This document shows, in pieces, positions 36,687-45,475 of a stretch of 64,000 nt of DNA. This stretch comes from Candidatus Coprovivens excrementavium. Lineage in GTDB: Bacteria; Bacillota_I; Bacilli_A; RF39; UBA660. A model generated the notes under the pieces. That model saw only the letters and a program-made list of their open reading frames with translations, did not search any database and was not told the origin of the DNA. Every line of letters starts with the position of its first letter. Position 1 is the first letter of the stretch. The stretch spans positions 1 to 64,000 of the forward strand of contig CALVVU010000003.1 of the NCBI GenBank assembly GCA_944363975.1, given 5' to 3'. A program made the translations under genes and the position numbers.

Positions 36687-37214
36687 ATGAAAGTGTTATT
36701 AAAAATATATAATATTGTATTAAATGTATTAATTGTTATTGTGTTTATCTTTTTGTGTTTTGCACTTTATAATTATGTTCAAATAAATGTTTTAAAAAAT
36801 AGATATACTAATTATTTAGGCTATACTTTTTTTGAAATTCAAACGGGAAGTATGGAACCGACTATTAATATAGATGATTATGTTTTTGTTAAGATTACTG
36901 ATGATATAGATAAAGATGATATTATTTCTTATTATAGTGATTCGTCAATTGTAACACATCGTGTTATTGATATAGATGACAATATGATATATACCAAAGG
37001 TGATAATAATAATGCAGTTGATAAACCAATAGAAAAAGAAAGTGTTATTGGTAAAGTTGTTTATATAGGAAAAGATTATGGTAAATATATGAATATTATT
37101 ACTGAACCACGTGTTTTTATTTCTTTTTTTATAACAGTGATATTATTTAATATAGCTTTATCTAGTGATAAGAAGGAGGTTCGTAGTCATGATAAGAAGG
37201 AAATTCAAGAATAG
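36687..37214 (+). CDS. sipW: SipW/ER-type signal peptidase I
   Basis: 175 residues. N-terminal membrane segment (about 8-28), TGSMEPT with nucleophile S55, VTHRV with H91 in place of the usual bacterial lysine, TKGDNN with D106, and a C-terminal membrane segment (about 143-160). This Ser-His-Asp set is that of the SipW/Sec11 group, which processes TasA-like substrates. The gene sits directly among such substrates and overlaps the next by 26 bases. Confidence 0.85.
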   Translation: MKVLLKIYNIVLNVLIVIVFIFLCFALYNYVQINVLKNRYTNYLGYTFFEIQTGSMEPTINIDDYVFVKITDDIDKDDIISYYSDSSIVTHRVIDIDDNMIYTKGDNNNAVDKPIEKESVIGKVVYIGKDYGKYMNIITEPRVFISFFITVILFNIALSSDKKEVRSHDKKEIQE

Positions 37215-37854
37215 AAGAACAATGAATTTTTTGACTATATTTTTAATCTTGGATATTTTGATTATGGTAGTTTTTTTTAGAACCTCTGGAGCAACATATG
37301 TTTCAGAAGCTGTTTCAACAACAGAAATGGATGTAGCTTTATATGCTTTTAATTTTAGTGGTGTAGACAATGTTGCTTCTGAAAATGAAGATTTTGATTC
37401 ACAACAAACTTTAGATATTAACTTGGGGGATATTGGACCTGGAGATACAAAATATTATAAATTTAGAATTTATAATACAGATAATGACGGAAATGTAGCT
37501 GATACTAATATTTCTTATGAATTAAAGATTATTACAACAACTAATATTAGGTTAGATTATGATTTGTATTATAATCAGAATGCTGCTAGTTCTAATGCAG
37601 TTAGTTTAATAGATACTAATCAATTAGATAATCAAATAATGAAAGATAGTTATGGAACTTATTTTAGAGTTTTTACAATACCTGAAAAATGTTTTAAATA
37701 TGATCAAGCTAAGTATGATGAATATACTTTAAAAGTAACTTTTCCTGAGGAATATTCAACAAGTGATTATCAAGATTTAGTTGAATCAATTAAAATACAA
37801 ATGACGTCTAAACAAGTCCTTGCTGAAGATAATTTAGGTACTATATGTAGGTGA
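37189..37854 (+). CDS. TasA-like exported protein
   Basis: 221 residues. Basic N-terminus (MIRRKFKNRR), a hydrophobic stretch (about 12-30) ending SGATYVSEA, then a beta-rich mature part with INLGDIGPGDTKYYKFRIYN, a strand pattern shared with TasA-like proteins. Two cysteines occur near the C-terminus. The ATG at 37189 is chosen: AGGAGG (37174-37179) lies 9 bases ahead. It overlaps sipW by 26 bases. Confidence 0.6.
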   Translation: MIRRKFKNRRTMNFLTIFLILDILIMVVFFRTSGATYVSEAVSTTEMDVALYAFNFSGVDNVASENEDFDSQQTLDINLGDIGPGDTKYYKFRIYNTDNDGNVADTNISYELKIITTTNIRLDYDLYYNQNAASSNAVSLIDTNQLDNQIMKDSYGTYFRVFTIPEKCFKYDQAKYDEYTLKVTFPEEYSTSDYQDLVESIKIQMTSKQVLAEDNLGTICR

Positions 37855-37859
37855 TGAAT

Positions 37860-38816
37860 ATGAGAAGGAGAAAAGAAGATAAAATTAAATTGAAGAAAAA
37901 AATATCTTTTAAGTTTTTTAAAGAGCATAAACGAATTACAACTTGTTTAATTGTTGTTTTTATACTTCTTGGCTCTTTCTTAACAATTAATTATGGTCGT
38001 TATGTAAAAGATATAATTGAAGTTTATTATTTAAGAACTAAAAATTTCTATTTTTCAAGTGATAAGTTAACTATACATGGTAAAAGTTATGAAATTAATC
38101 CTTGGGGTGGTACTACTAATTATAGTATAAGTATAAGTATGAGCAGCTTATTAAATAGTTTGAAAGGTACAGATTCAGATATTATTTATGATTTGTCTTG
38201 TTCAACTGATGGAAATGTTGATTGTTTTATTGGTGCACCTGGAACAACGACAGTTGAAAGAACAATTAGAAGTGAGGATAATTCTGATAATTTTGTAGTT
38301 AATATTGCTCCTAAAAGTAATGTTAATTTGCATGATGGTGATCGAGTTTCTGTTAATGTTACAGCTAAATCAAAATCCCCTTATGTTGAGGAGTTGTCAG
38401 CAACGTTTATTTTAGTTATAGGAAATTATGGTATTAATTATGAAATTGAAGATAAAGCAGGTAATGTTTATTTTGATTCGATTGTGACTAATACTCTTGA
38501 TACTTCGAGAGCTGAAGTAACATTAACAATTACTGATCCTTCAGTTGTTATAGATATGAGTAATAATATTTTAGATGTTGATTCTACAACTTATGAAACA
38601 TCACTGAGTTATGATTATAAAGATGATGATGAAGATGGAAATTTAGATAATGATGCAACACAACATAATTATATAAAATCAATTACGTTTGTTTTAGAAC
38701 CGAAATCAAGTATTATGGTTAGATATTATAAGAAAATTCCTAGTAATGATTATACATATGTTAATGGTGATAGTGAAGCTCCTATTGTTTCTTTTAGTCA
38801 TAGAATTATAGAGTAA
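37860..38816 (+). CDS. Exported single-pass protein of the SipW cluster
   Basis: 318 residues. A very basic N-terminus (RRRKEDKIKLKKK) is followed by one membrane segment (about 30-48) ending INYGRYVKDI, then KNFYFSSDKL and beta-strand-rich domains. There is no C-terminal anchor, so it is probably a type II membrane or cleaved surface protein. Similar RYV..YYL..FYF proteins occur next to sipW in other gut Firmicutes, from memory. The ATG at 37860 follows AGGTG by 7 bases; an ATG at 37854 overlaps the previous stop. Confidence 0.55.
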   Translation: MRRRKEDKIKLKKKISFKFFKEHKRITTCLIVVFILLGSFLTINYGRYVKDIIEVYYLRTKNFYFSSDKLTIHGKSYEINPWGGTTNYSISISMSSLLNSLKGTDSDIIYDLSCSTDGNVDCFIGAPGTTTVERTIRSEDNSDNFVVNIAPKSNVNLHDGDRVSVNVTAKSKSPYVEELSATFILVIGNYGINYEIEDKAGNVYFDSIVTNTLDTSRAEVTLTITDPSVVIDMSNNILDVDSTTYETSLSYDYKDDDEDGNLDNDATQHNYIKSITFVLEPKSSIMVRYYKKIPSNDYTYVNGDSEAPIVSFSHRIIE

Positions 38817-38830
38817 GTGAGGTGATAATA

Positions 38831-39838
38831 ATGATAAATGTAATGGATGAATATATTATTTTTACTAAGAAGTGTTTTCATAAATATTTGAAATTAATTT
38901 TTAAAAATGGAAAATATGATAGAAAAATTGCTGATGTATTTATAGATTCTTATATAAATGTAAGATATAGTAATTATATTGATGAATATAATAAGAATTT
39001 ATCTTTACAAAGAAAAATTAATAAAGTTATAAATGATACAATTAAGGAATTGATTAGCGAGTATGGCGCTGGTAAAGAAAATGAAGTAAAAGAAATTGGT
39101 AAATTTTGTCAATATTTTTATCATTTAGATCAGTTATATTTGTTGGAAGCACAAAAAAGTGTAATACAGAGTATTGCTGATGAACGAACTAAATTATTTG
39201 GAGATGATAATGAATTTACAAATCAATTTAGTTTAATGATAAGAGATGATATAAAATTAAGAAAAGATTTTTTAGATAATTTTGAAAGTCCTACTTTCTA
39301 TTTGGAATATAATAAATTAAATAAGAATGAGTATTTTGTTAGCTTAAATAATAAAATTGTTTTTCCTGAGTTATATAGTGAGATAGCTATTAAGAAAGCT
39401 GGAGAAAAAGATAGTATTTCTGAAGATATAGTTGCTATTACGTATTTACAATTAGCAAGTGTTGTTGTTAAAGATTTAATAAGTTGTAATTTTGATAAGT
39501 CTTATTATGTGTCTTTTCCTGAAACATTGTTTGATAAGAAAACAAAAATTAATAGGGTTCTTAATATAATAGATAATTTGTTTGTTCAAGATAGAATTAG
39601 AATAGTTATTACTTATAAATGTTTTGAAAGATATGGATCATATATAAGAGAGTATATGAGAAAAGGCTTTTTCTTTGCAATTATCTTAGATGATAGTTTT
39701 GATTATAGTAGTGAAAATATCCAGTATTTAGAATTGTTTGAAAAGATTTTTTTAGATTTTAGTAAATATTATTACAAAGATATGAAAAAAAGTGTTAAAA
39801 TAAGGGATAGAATAGTAAGTGTAGACGAGGTGAAGTAA
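38831..39838 (+). CDS. Unknown cytoplasmic protein preceding the McrB-like gene
   Basis: 335 residues, mostly helical, no membrane segment or signal. Not recognised. AGGTG lies 6 bases ahead of the ATG at 38831. Its stop shares one base with the McrB-like start (TAATG), so the two are translationally coupled and are likely to work together. The C-terminal part (NRVLNIIDNLFVQDRIRIVITYKCFERYG) alternates helix and strand and might be a small alpha/beta domain. Confidence 0.55.
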   Translation: MINVMDEYIIFTKKCFHKYLKLIFKNGKYDRKIADVFIDSYINVRYSNYIDEYNKNLSLQRKINKVINDTIKELISEYGAGKENEVKEIGKFCQYFYHLDQLYLLEAQKSVIQSIADERTKLFGDDNEFTNQFSLMIRDDIKLRKDFLDNFESPTFYLEYNKLNKNEYFVSLNNKIVFPELYSEIAIKKAGEKDSISEDIVAITYLQLASVVVKDLISCNFDKSYYVSFPETLFDKKTKINRVLNIIDNLFVQDRIRIVITYKCFERYGSYIREYMRKGFFFAIILDDSFDYSSENIQYLELFEKIFLDFSKYYYKDMKKSVKIRDRIVSVDEVK

Positions 39839-41367
39839 TGGATACTTATGTGAGATTTTTATATGAATTCTTAGATCAATTATTTGGGGGAGTTGTGGAA
39901 GCTGTAAAGGACTTTTTCTTAGGAATATTACAGATGTTTGATGTTAGAGCTTATGCTAGTCTAATAAAAAATTATAGTGTAGATTTTACAGGTGGTGAAT
40001 GGTTTTTAGTTGTAATTGCCATTATCTGTACGATGTTATTGTTAGCTTTATTTATTTTTTGTATATATTTCTTGGTACGTAAATATATACGCTTTAGAAA
40101 GACTTTAGTTGAACAAGAGTCTTTATTGGAAGAATTAGCTGATTTGCATAAACAAGTTAGATCTTTGATGAAAGAGAAAGATGAGTTATATGCGATGAAA
40201 GTTTCACAATTGGGACTTAATCCTGATGAGGATGCTACAGTTACTGAAGGCGAAAATAATGAAGAAGTTGATGATGGTCATGCTCTTGATACGAGATTCC
40301 CTAAACTTGTTCATATTGATGAAATATTTAAAGATTATAAAATTGTTAATTATAATAACTCATTTACGTTGCCTGAATTATGTGAAAACTTTAGAAATTT
40401 CTGTGCTTCAGAATTAAAGTTATATTATCATTTAGATTTAATTCGTTTATTTATCGCTGCTTTATCAAGTACAAAGTTAGTAATATTACAAGGTATTTCT
40501 GGTACTGGTAAAACTTCACTTGCATATGCTTGGGGAAAATTTGTTAAACATGATTCATGTGTTGCTTCTGTTCAACCTTCATGGCGTGATAGAACTGAAT
40601 TATTTGGATATTTTAATGAATTTACGAAGAAGTTTACTGAAACAGATTTACTAGCTGAAATATATATGGCTGGATATACCGATGATATTTATACAATAAT
40701 CTTAGATGAAATGAATATTTCACGTGTTGAATATTATTTTGCTGAAATGTTATCTATTCTAGAAATGCCTAGCCAGGATGAATGGATTGTTGAGTTAACT
40801 CCAAGTGCGTGGAGTTCAGATCCTAAGAGATTAAATGGTGGTAAATTAAAGATTGCTCCTAATGTATGGTATATTGGAACAATTAATAACGATGATTCAA
40901 CATTTATGGTTACAGATAAAGTATACGACCGTGCAATGCCAATTGATATCAATGATAAGGGAACACCTTTTGAACCAGTTCCTACTCAAGCTATGGATAT
41001 TAATTATTCATATTTGGAAAAGTTATATGAATCAGCAATTAACGATAATCAAATTAGTGATGAAACCTTGGATAAAATTGAGAAAATGGATGATTATGTA
41101 ATACAACATTTCCGTATTGCTTTTGGTAATCGTATCGTAGCTCATATGAAAAAGTTTGTACCAGTTTATGTTGCTTGTGGCGGTACTGAAATCGATGGTG
41201 TTGATTATTTTATTGCTAAAAAAATATTACGTAAATTTGAACAGTTAAATGTTTCTTATATTCGTGATGAGATTGATGGATTTGTAAAATTCCTTGATAC
41301 AACATTTGGTAAAGGAAAAATGAAAGAATGTACAGAATATTTATTAAGAATTAAAAAACTAACATAA
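39838..41367 (+). CDS. Membrane-tethered McrB-like AAA+ ATPase
   Basis: 509 residues. One membrane segment (residues 55-80) and a coiled coil (about 85-120) precede an AAA+ domain. Walker A is GISGTGKT (219-226). Walker B is ILDEMNISRVEYYFAE (D290, E291), the exact McrB-type motif, with sensor 1 GTINND (N350-N351) and an arginine-containing DRAM segment. McrB usually is a soluble GTPase driving the McrC nuclease; here it is anchored to the membrane and sits in an export operon. A DUF2357/McrC-like gene follows 23 bases downstream. The motor would face the cytoplasm. Confidence 0.8.
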   Translation: MDTYVRFLYEFLDQLFGGVVEAVKDFFLGILQMFDVRAYASLIKNYSVDFTGGEWFLVVIAIICTMLLLALFIFCIYFLVRKYIRFRKTLVEQESLLEELADLHKQVRSLMKEKDELYAMKVSQLGLNPDEDATVTEGENNEEVDDGHALDTRFPKLVHIDEIFKDYKIVNYNNSFTLPELCENFRNFCASELKLYYHLDLIRLFIAALSSTKLVILQGISGTGKTSLAYAWGKFVKHDSCVASVQPSWRDRTELFGYFNEFTKKFTETDLLAEIYMAGYTDDIYTIILDEMNISRVEYYFAEMLSILEMPSQDEWIVELTPSAWSSDPKRLNGGKLKIAPNVWYIGTINNDDSTFMVTDKVYDRAMPIDINDKGTPFEPVPTQAMDINYSYLEKLYESAINDNQISDETLDKIEKMDDYVIQHFRIAFGNRIVAHMKKFVPVYVACGGTEIDGVDYFIAKKILRKFEQLNVSYIRDEIDGFVKFLDTTFGKGKMKECTEYLLRIKKLT

Positions 41368-41390
41368 TAGTGTGAAAAGAGGTTGGGATT

Positions 41391-42500
41391 ATGGATGAAT
41401 TAAATGTTACTTCGTTATTTGATAATGCCGATGAACAACGAATAAGTTCTTTTACAAAAAAAAGTAAATCTGATATGGTAGTTGATTTACATTATGATAA
41501 AGTAGAAGCTAATTTTGAATGGGTTGATATTATCGAAGATACGATGAGATATTTAGATAATATTTTACGTAATCCTAATCGCTTTATTATTAATGAAGAT
41601 GAAATCGTAAAAATTGAGATGGCTAAAAGAGTTACTGTTGATAGTATTAAACATTTGGCTAAACATACTAATTTAATTCAAGAAGTTGATGAAAATGATG
41701 AAATTAAACCTTCTAAAATATTAAATATTAATAAGGAAGAGACTTTTGATACTTATGAAAATAGGTTTATTTATACTCTTATTTTAAATATGGAAGCTTT
41801 TGTTGCTGCTAAAAAACGTAAGTTAGTTGACGGTTCTTATTTAAAAGATGATAAAGCTATTCAGTATAAAGCTGCTTCAGTTGTTGGGCAAGAACATATT
41901 ACAATTGATTTAAATATAAAGACTAGTTTACATGCCAAAAAGGATGATGGAAGAAAAAATGGTGAAAGTCTTGCTGCAAGAATAGATCGTATAGAGCAGC
42001 AAATTATTGATTTAAAAAATAGTGAAGTATTTAAAGCTTTATATAAAGCACACGTTGCTTTAGTAAGGCCACCAATAAAGAAGACTAACGTTATATTGAA
42101 AAATACTAATTTTCAATATGCTTTAATCTTATGGAACTATTTACAAGAACATTTTGGTGATGATAATAAAAGAGATAAAAAAGATAAGAATTATGAAGAT
42201 GATGGTCAGTTAAGAGAATTTTTTGATGAGACTTTTTTACTTAATTATTTAGCTTTATGTACATTGAATAAAGATGAATATTCAACTAAAAATGCTAAGG
42301 AAAAAGTTATGAAGCAAGTTATTCAAAAAATAATCGATTTAAATGCTAGTTTAACTGAAGAAGAGTTAAAAGATATGGTAGGAGAACAGTTTACTTTAGT
42401 TAAATATCGAAATTCAGCAACAATGGATGGTATTGGTAAAATTTATCGTAAACATATTGATAAGTACTTTAATAAAATTAATAATATTAAATTAAATTGA
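41391..42500 (+). CDS. DUF2357/McrC-like partner without nuclease domain
   Basis: 369 residues. The hallmark ETFDTYENRFIYTLI segment (about residues 117-131) is the DUF2357 signature found ahead of PD-(D/E)xK domains in McrC-like proteins. The usual following pieces appear (LVRPPIKKTNVILKN, then FQYALILWNYL). The C-terminus ends with basic residues and shows no D-x(n)-ExK nuclease motif. So it looks like the adaptor half of McrC alone. It follows the membrane McrB-like gene. AGAGG precedes the ATG. Confidence 0.65.
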   Translation: MDELNVTSLFDNADEQRISSFTKKSKSDMVVDLHYDKVEANFEWVDIIEDTMRYLDNILRNPNRFIINEDEIVKIEMAKRVTVDSIKHLAKHTNLIQEVDENDEIKPSKILNINKEETFDTYENRFIYTLILNMEAFVAAKKRKLVDGSYLKDDKAIQYKAASVVGQEHITIDLNIKTSLHAKKDDGRKNGESLAARIDRIEQQIIDLKNSEVFKALYKAHVALVRPPIKKTNVILKNTNFQYALILWNYLQEHFGDDNKRDKKDKNYEDDGQLREFFDETFLLNYLALCTLNKDEYSTKNAKEKVMKQVIQKIIDLNASLTEEELKDMVGEQFTLVKYRNSATMDGIGKIYRKHIDKYFNKINNIKLN

Positions 42501-42507
42501 GGTATGT

Positions 42508-43212
42508 ATGATAAAAAATATATGGAGTAAGATAGCTGCTTTTGTTGAGTGGATTATTGTATTATTGTTAGTAGTATTAATAATTTTAACTGGCTTTCAG
42601 AGGTTTTCTAATGAACACAATTTCTTTGGTTATAGAGTATATGTAGTAGCTTCTGGAAGTATGATTCCAACTTATAATATTGGTGATACACTTCTTATTA
42701 AAGAGATGGATGCATCAAGTATTAAAAAAGGAGATGCTGTTACATATATTGGTGATGATGATGGAATCGACGGAATGATAATAACACATCAAGTGCAAAA
42801 AGTTGAAATTGGCGAAGATGGTAAATATTATTTTCATACAAAAGGTGTAGCTAATAATATAGAAGATCCTATTGTTTCAGAAGATCAAGTTTTAGGAAAA
42901 GTTGTCTATCGTTTCTTTTTACTTAGTTTTATTGGTCGTGTAACGACTAGCAAGTTATTACTATTTTGTTTTGTTGCTATTCCTATAGCAATATTAATTG
43001 CTATAGAAATAATTAAATTAATTTATCAAAAAGATGATGAATCTGATTCTGATGATGAACCAGAAAATTTAAATAATGAAGATGATGAAAATACTAAGAT
43101 TGAAAGTGAAAAAATAAATTTGGAAAAACCGGTTGATAAAATAGATACAGACGATGAAAAAGATGATATAATAGAAGAGAATAGCGAAGAAGATAATAAA
43201 GAAGAAAAATAG
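42508..43212 (+). CDS. sipW: SipW/ER-type signal peptidase I with acidic tail
   Basis: 234 residues. N-terminal membrane segment (about 10-30), ASGSMIPT with S51, ITHQV with H94, TKGVANNIEDP, and a second membrane segment (about 145-170). In place of the first family aspartate after KG there is a valine, but D120 is kept. A strongly acidic tail (residues 175-234) is unusual and would lie in the cytoplasm if the peptidase has standard orientation. It precedes a SipW-substrate-type gene by 17 bases. Confidence 0.82.
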   Translation: MIKNIWSKIAAFVEWIIVLLLVVLIILTGFQRFSNEHNFFGYRVYVVASGSMIPTYNIGDTLLIKEMDASSIKKGDAVTYIGDDDGIDGMIITHQVQKVEIGEDGKYYFHTKGVANNIEDPIVSEDQVLGKVVYRFFLLSFIGRVTTSKLLLFCFVAIPIAILIAIEIIKLIYQKDDESDSDDEPENLNNEDDENTKIESEKINLEKPVDKIDTDDEKDDIIEENSEEDNKEEK

Positions 43213-43229
43213 TGTAAGGAGTGTTTTCA

Positions 43230-43925
43230 ATGAAGAAAGATATGCAAAATATTGAAAATAAAGAAAAACTACATGATTCGAAAAAGAAAAATATTTTGTT
43301 TGCTGTCTTAAAGAAACACAAAATTGTTTTATTATTTCTTCTTTTCTTTGCTGGTGCTAGTGTTTCATTTGCTTGGTTTATTTATAATAAAACAGTTGAC
43401 ATGAGTATTCAAGCTCATGTTAGATCATGGGATGTTGTTTTAGGAGATGGAGATGAAGGGTCACACGAGTTTCAAATTTCAGATTTATATCCGGGAATGG
43501 AAACTAGTACAGATAGAATAAATATTGTAAATAATGGTGAAGTTAGTGCAGATTTAAGTATTGATATAAAATCTATTACTTTATTTGGTGAAGTTCAAAG
43601 TGAGGATGATTATACAGTTATTGTTTCTGATGATGGAAAATTATTTACTATTGATGGATATCCTTTTGATTTACATTTTACAATTGCAGATACTACTTTA
43701 GAATCTGGTAGTGTATCTGAATTGAGTTTTGAATTAATATGGGATTATGAAAATGATGAGCCTGAATGTACAGTTACTGATGATTCTGGAACGTATAATA
43801 TTTGTGATAGAGAAGATACTGAATTAGGAGAAAAGTCTTATGAGTTTTCTAGTAATCCAGATAATGATGGTGAGCCTTCTTTAATAGTTGAGCTTAGTAT
43901 TGATATTGTTCAATCTAATCCATAA
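43230..43925 (+). CDS. TasA/SipW-cognate-type exported protein
   Basis: 231 residues. Long basic N-region, a hydrophobic segment (about 32-50) ending VSFAWFIYNK, the SipW cleavage type with aromatic residues after alanine. Mature beta-rich part with LYPGMETSTDRINIVNNGEVSADL, the TasA/CalY-like pattern in which a strand pair is followed by NNG. Two cysteines near the C-terminus. AAGGAG lies 8 bases ahead of the ATG at 43230. Last gene of the operon, before a bidirectional terminator. Confidence 0.7.
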   Translation: MKKDMQNIENKEKLHDSKKKNILFAVLKKHKIVLLFLLFFAGASVSFAWFIYNKTVDMSIQAHVRSWDVVLGDGDEGSHEFQISDLYPGMETSTDRINIVNNGEVSADLSIDIKSITLFGEVQSEDDYTVIVSDDGKLFTIDGYPFDLHFTIADTTLESGSVSELSFELIWDYENDEPECTVTDDSGTYNICDREDTELGEKSYEFSSNPDNDGEPSLIVELSIDIVQSNP

Positions 43926-43958
43926 AAAAAATTCCTAATGTAAGGAATTTTTTTTATG
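43923..43958. terminator. Bidirectional terminator
   Basis: AAAAATTCCT-AATGT-AAGGAATTTTT with long runs on both sides, between convergent genes. Confidence 0.88.
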
Positions 43959-44541
43959 TTAATTGTGTTAACTTTATACCAATATTAAAATCTATAGTGT
44001 CATAATTAGTGGCGATGCTTGTATCTTGTTCGTTATTCATTTGAGCTCCATTATTTTCGTCATCGTTCCATTTGATATAAACTTTAATTTCTTTAGATTT
44101 GGTAGTGTCATTTGGATCATTAATATTTACTGTATTTGAAATTGTATTATTGTTTGTAGAAATTTCTATTCCATCAACTTCTAATTTAAAAATACTTATG
44201 TCATTGACAATTTCATTATCTTCGATAGTTAATTCATATTGAAATGACAAATCGACATCATTATAATCAAGATTGATAATAAAATATCCTTCACGTGTTG
44301 GTGCTATTTGATTATCAGCTATATTTTCATTCGGTTCAAAGTAAGCAGTAATAGGATTAGTTAATTTATAACCATTTTTTATTGATTCACCATTAACTTT
44401 GATATTCCATTTTTTTATGTTTGATCCTATTGAACTAGTTGTTTTTGTAAAGTATTTGGCATATGTTGATGTTACTTGATAAAGACATATGAATAGTGAA
44501 ATAAAAGCTAATAATAGTAGTAGTTTTTTTCTTGTTTTCAT
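43954..44541 (-). CDS. TasA/SipW-cognate-type exported protein, opposite strand
   Basis: 195 residues. Leader MKTRKKLLLLLAFISLFICL ends STYAKYFTK, again the SipW site type. The mature start IKKWNIKVNGE mirrors IANWNISVN of the protein at 36033, and the later IKVYIKWNDDE mirrors its ITLYVDWISE, so the two are paralogues. It is monocistronic and convergent with the operon ending at 43925. AGGAGG precedes the ATG. Confidence 0.72.
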   Translation of the reverse strand: MKTRKKLLLLLAFISLFICLYQVTSTYAKYFTKTTSSIGSNIKKWNIKVNGESIKNGYKLTNPITAYFEPNENIADNQIAPTREGYFIINLDYNDVDLSFQYELTIEDNEIVNDISIFKLEVDGIEISTNNNTISNTVNINDPNDTTKSKEIKVYIKWNDDENNGAQMNNEQDTSIATNYDTIDFNIGIKLTQLT

Positions 44542-44628
44542 ATTTCCTCCTATCTTATCTTAATGTAATTATAACATATATCATAATTTTAATGAATTAA
44601 TAATTTATATAAATTAGAATTTCGAGTA

Positions 44629-44657
44629 TTGTTTTTAAAAATCTCTTGTGCTATAAT
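44629..44657 (+). promoter_or_regulatory. Promoter of the 44744 operon
   Basis: TTGTTT (44629-44634), 17 bases, TATAAT (44652-44657), about 85 bases of untranslated leader before the ATG. Confidence 0.6.
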
Positions 44658-44743
44658 GATAATAACGATATGGTAGGTGTTCATATTCGTTAATCTCCAT
44701 TCATTGTTATAGGTGACTAAAAATAAAAAGGAGAGTTGGAAGT

Positions 44744-45469
44744 ATGGCTAAAGGAGAAGTCGTTTTAACGGCGCAAAAAGTCAAGAAGCGCAAAAAGACT
44801 GAAAAAGTAGTACTAATTACATTATTAGCCTTATTGCTATTCTTAGTTATAGCTTATTTCATTCTGAATATTGTGTATAATGAAGGTAGTTTTACAATCA
44901 GCATGGATAAGAATACATATTTGGAATCTAATTTAGTTATGTATGAGTCATTGAACGATAGAAGCCCTGTGTATAGACTCTCTACGTCAAAAATTGCATT
45001 TATGGATAACATATCTATTAAGTGGTTACCTGATAACATCAATAATGAAGCTGAAGGAGCTCATAATGGCGAAAATTATATTGCTTATACATTCTATTTA
45101 GAAAATCAAGGAGAGGAAACAATAAATTATTGGTACTCGCTAACAATTGATGACATAATAAAGAATGTTGATGATGCAGTAAGAATTATGATTTTTGTTA
45201 ATGATGATCAAGTCGTATATGCTAAAAAGAGTCCGATAACAGGAGAACCAGAACCTGATACGACACCTTTTAGAGATGATGAAGATAATACGATAATCTT
45301 AGAACAACGTGAAGGAATGAATCCTAAAGATACTGATAAGATTACGATTGTTATATGGCTTGAGGGTGATGATCCTGAATGTGTTAATGCAATTTTAGGT
45401 GGAGAGATGAAAATGCATATGGATATATATGAAGAACATGTCGAAGAAAAAATAATTAGTGAGGAGTAA
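44744..45469 (+). CDS. Single-pass membrane protein with TasA-like outer domain
   Basis: 241 residues. Basic N-terminus, one membrane segment (about 24-46), then a beta-rich outer part with FYLENQGEETINYWYSLTIDD, which is the strand-NNG-strand theme seen in the neighbouring TasA-like proteins. No A-W/F cleavage site is visible after the membrane segment, so it may remain anchored. It is separated by 6 bases from the next gene (45476) and shares a transcript with it. AAGGAG precedes the ATG. Confidence 0.6.
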   Translation: MAKGEVVLTAQKVKKRKKTEKVVLITLLALLLFLVIAYFILNIVYNEGSFTISMDKNTYLESNLVMYESLNDRSPVYRLSTSKIAFMDNISIKWLPDNINNEAEGAHNGENYIAYTFYLENQGEETINYWYSLTIDDIIKNVDDAVRIMIFVNDDQVVYAKKSPITGEPEPDTTPFRDDEDNTIILEQREGMNPKDTDKITIVIWLEGDDPECVNAILGGEMKMHMDIYEEHVEEKIISEE

Positions 45470-45475
45470 AAAGTG

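Noticed and set aside
40226-41101. Two plus-strand frames within the McrB-like gene
   Set aside because: They lie wholly inside the AAA+ coding frame, which has intact Walker motifs; their products are low-complexity hydrophobic sequence.
39838-42500. Active McrBC restriction system
   Set aside because: The ATPase carries a membrane anchor and the DUF2357 partner shows no nuclease motif; the setting is an export operon, not a defence cluster.
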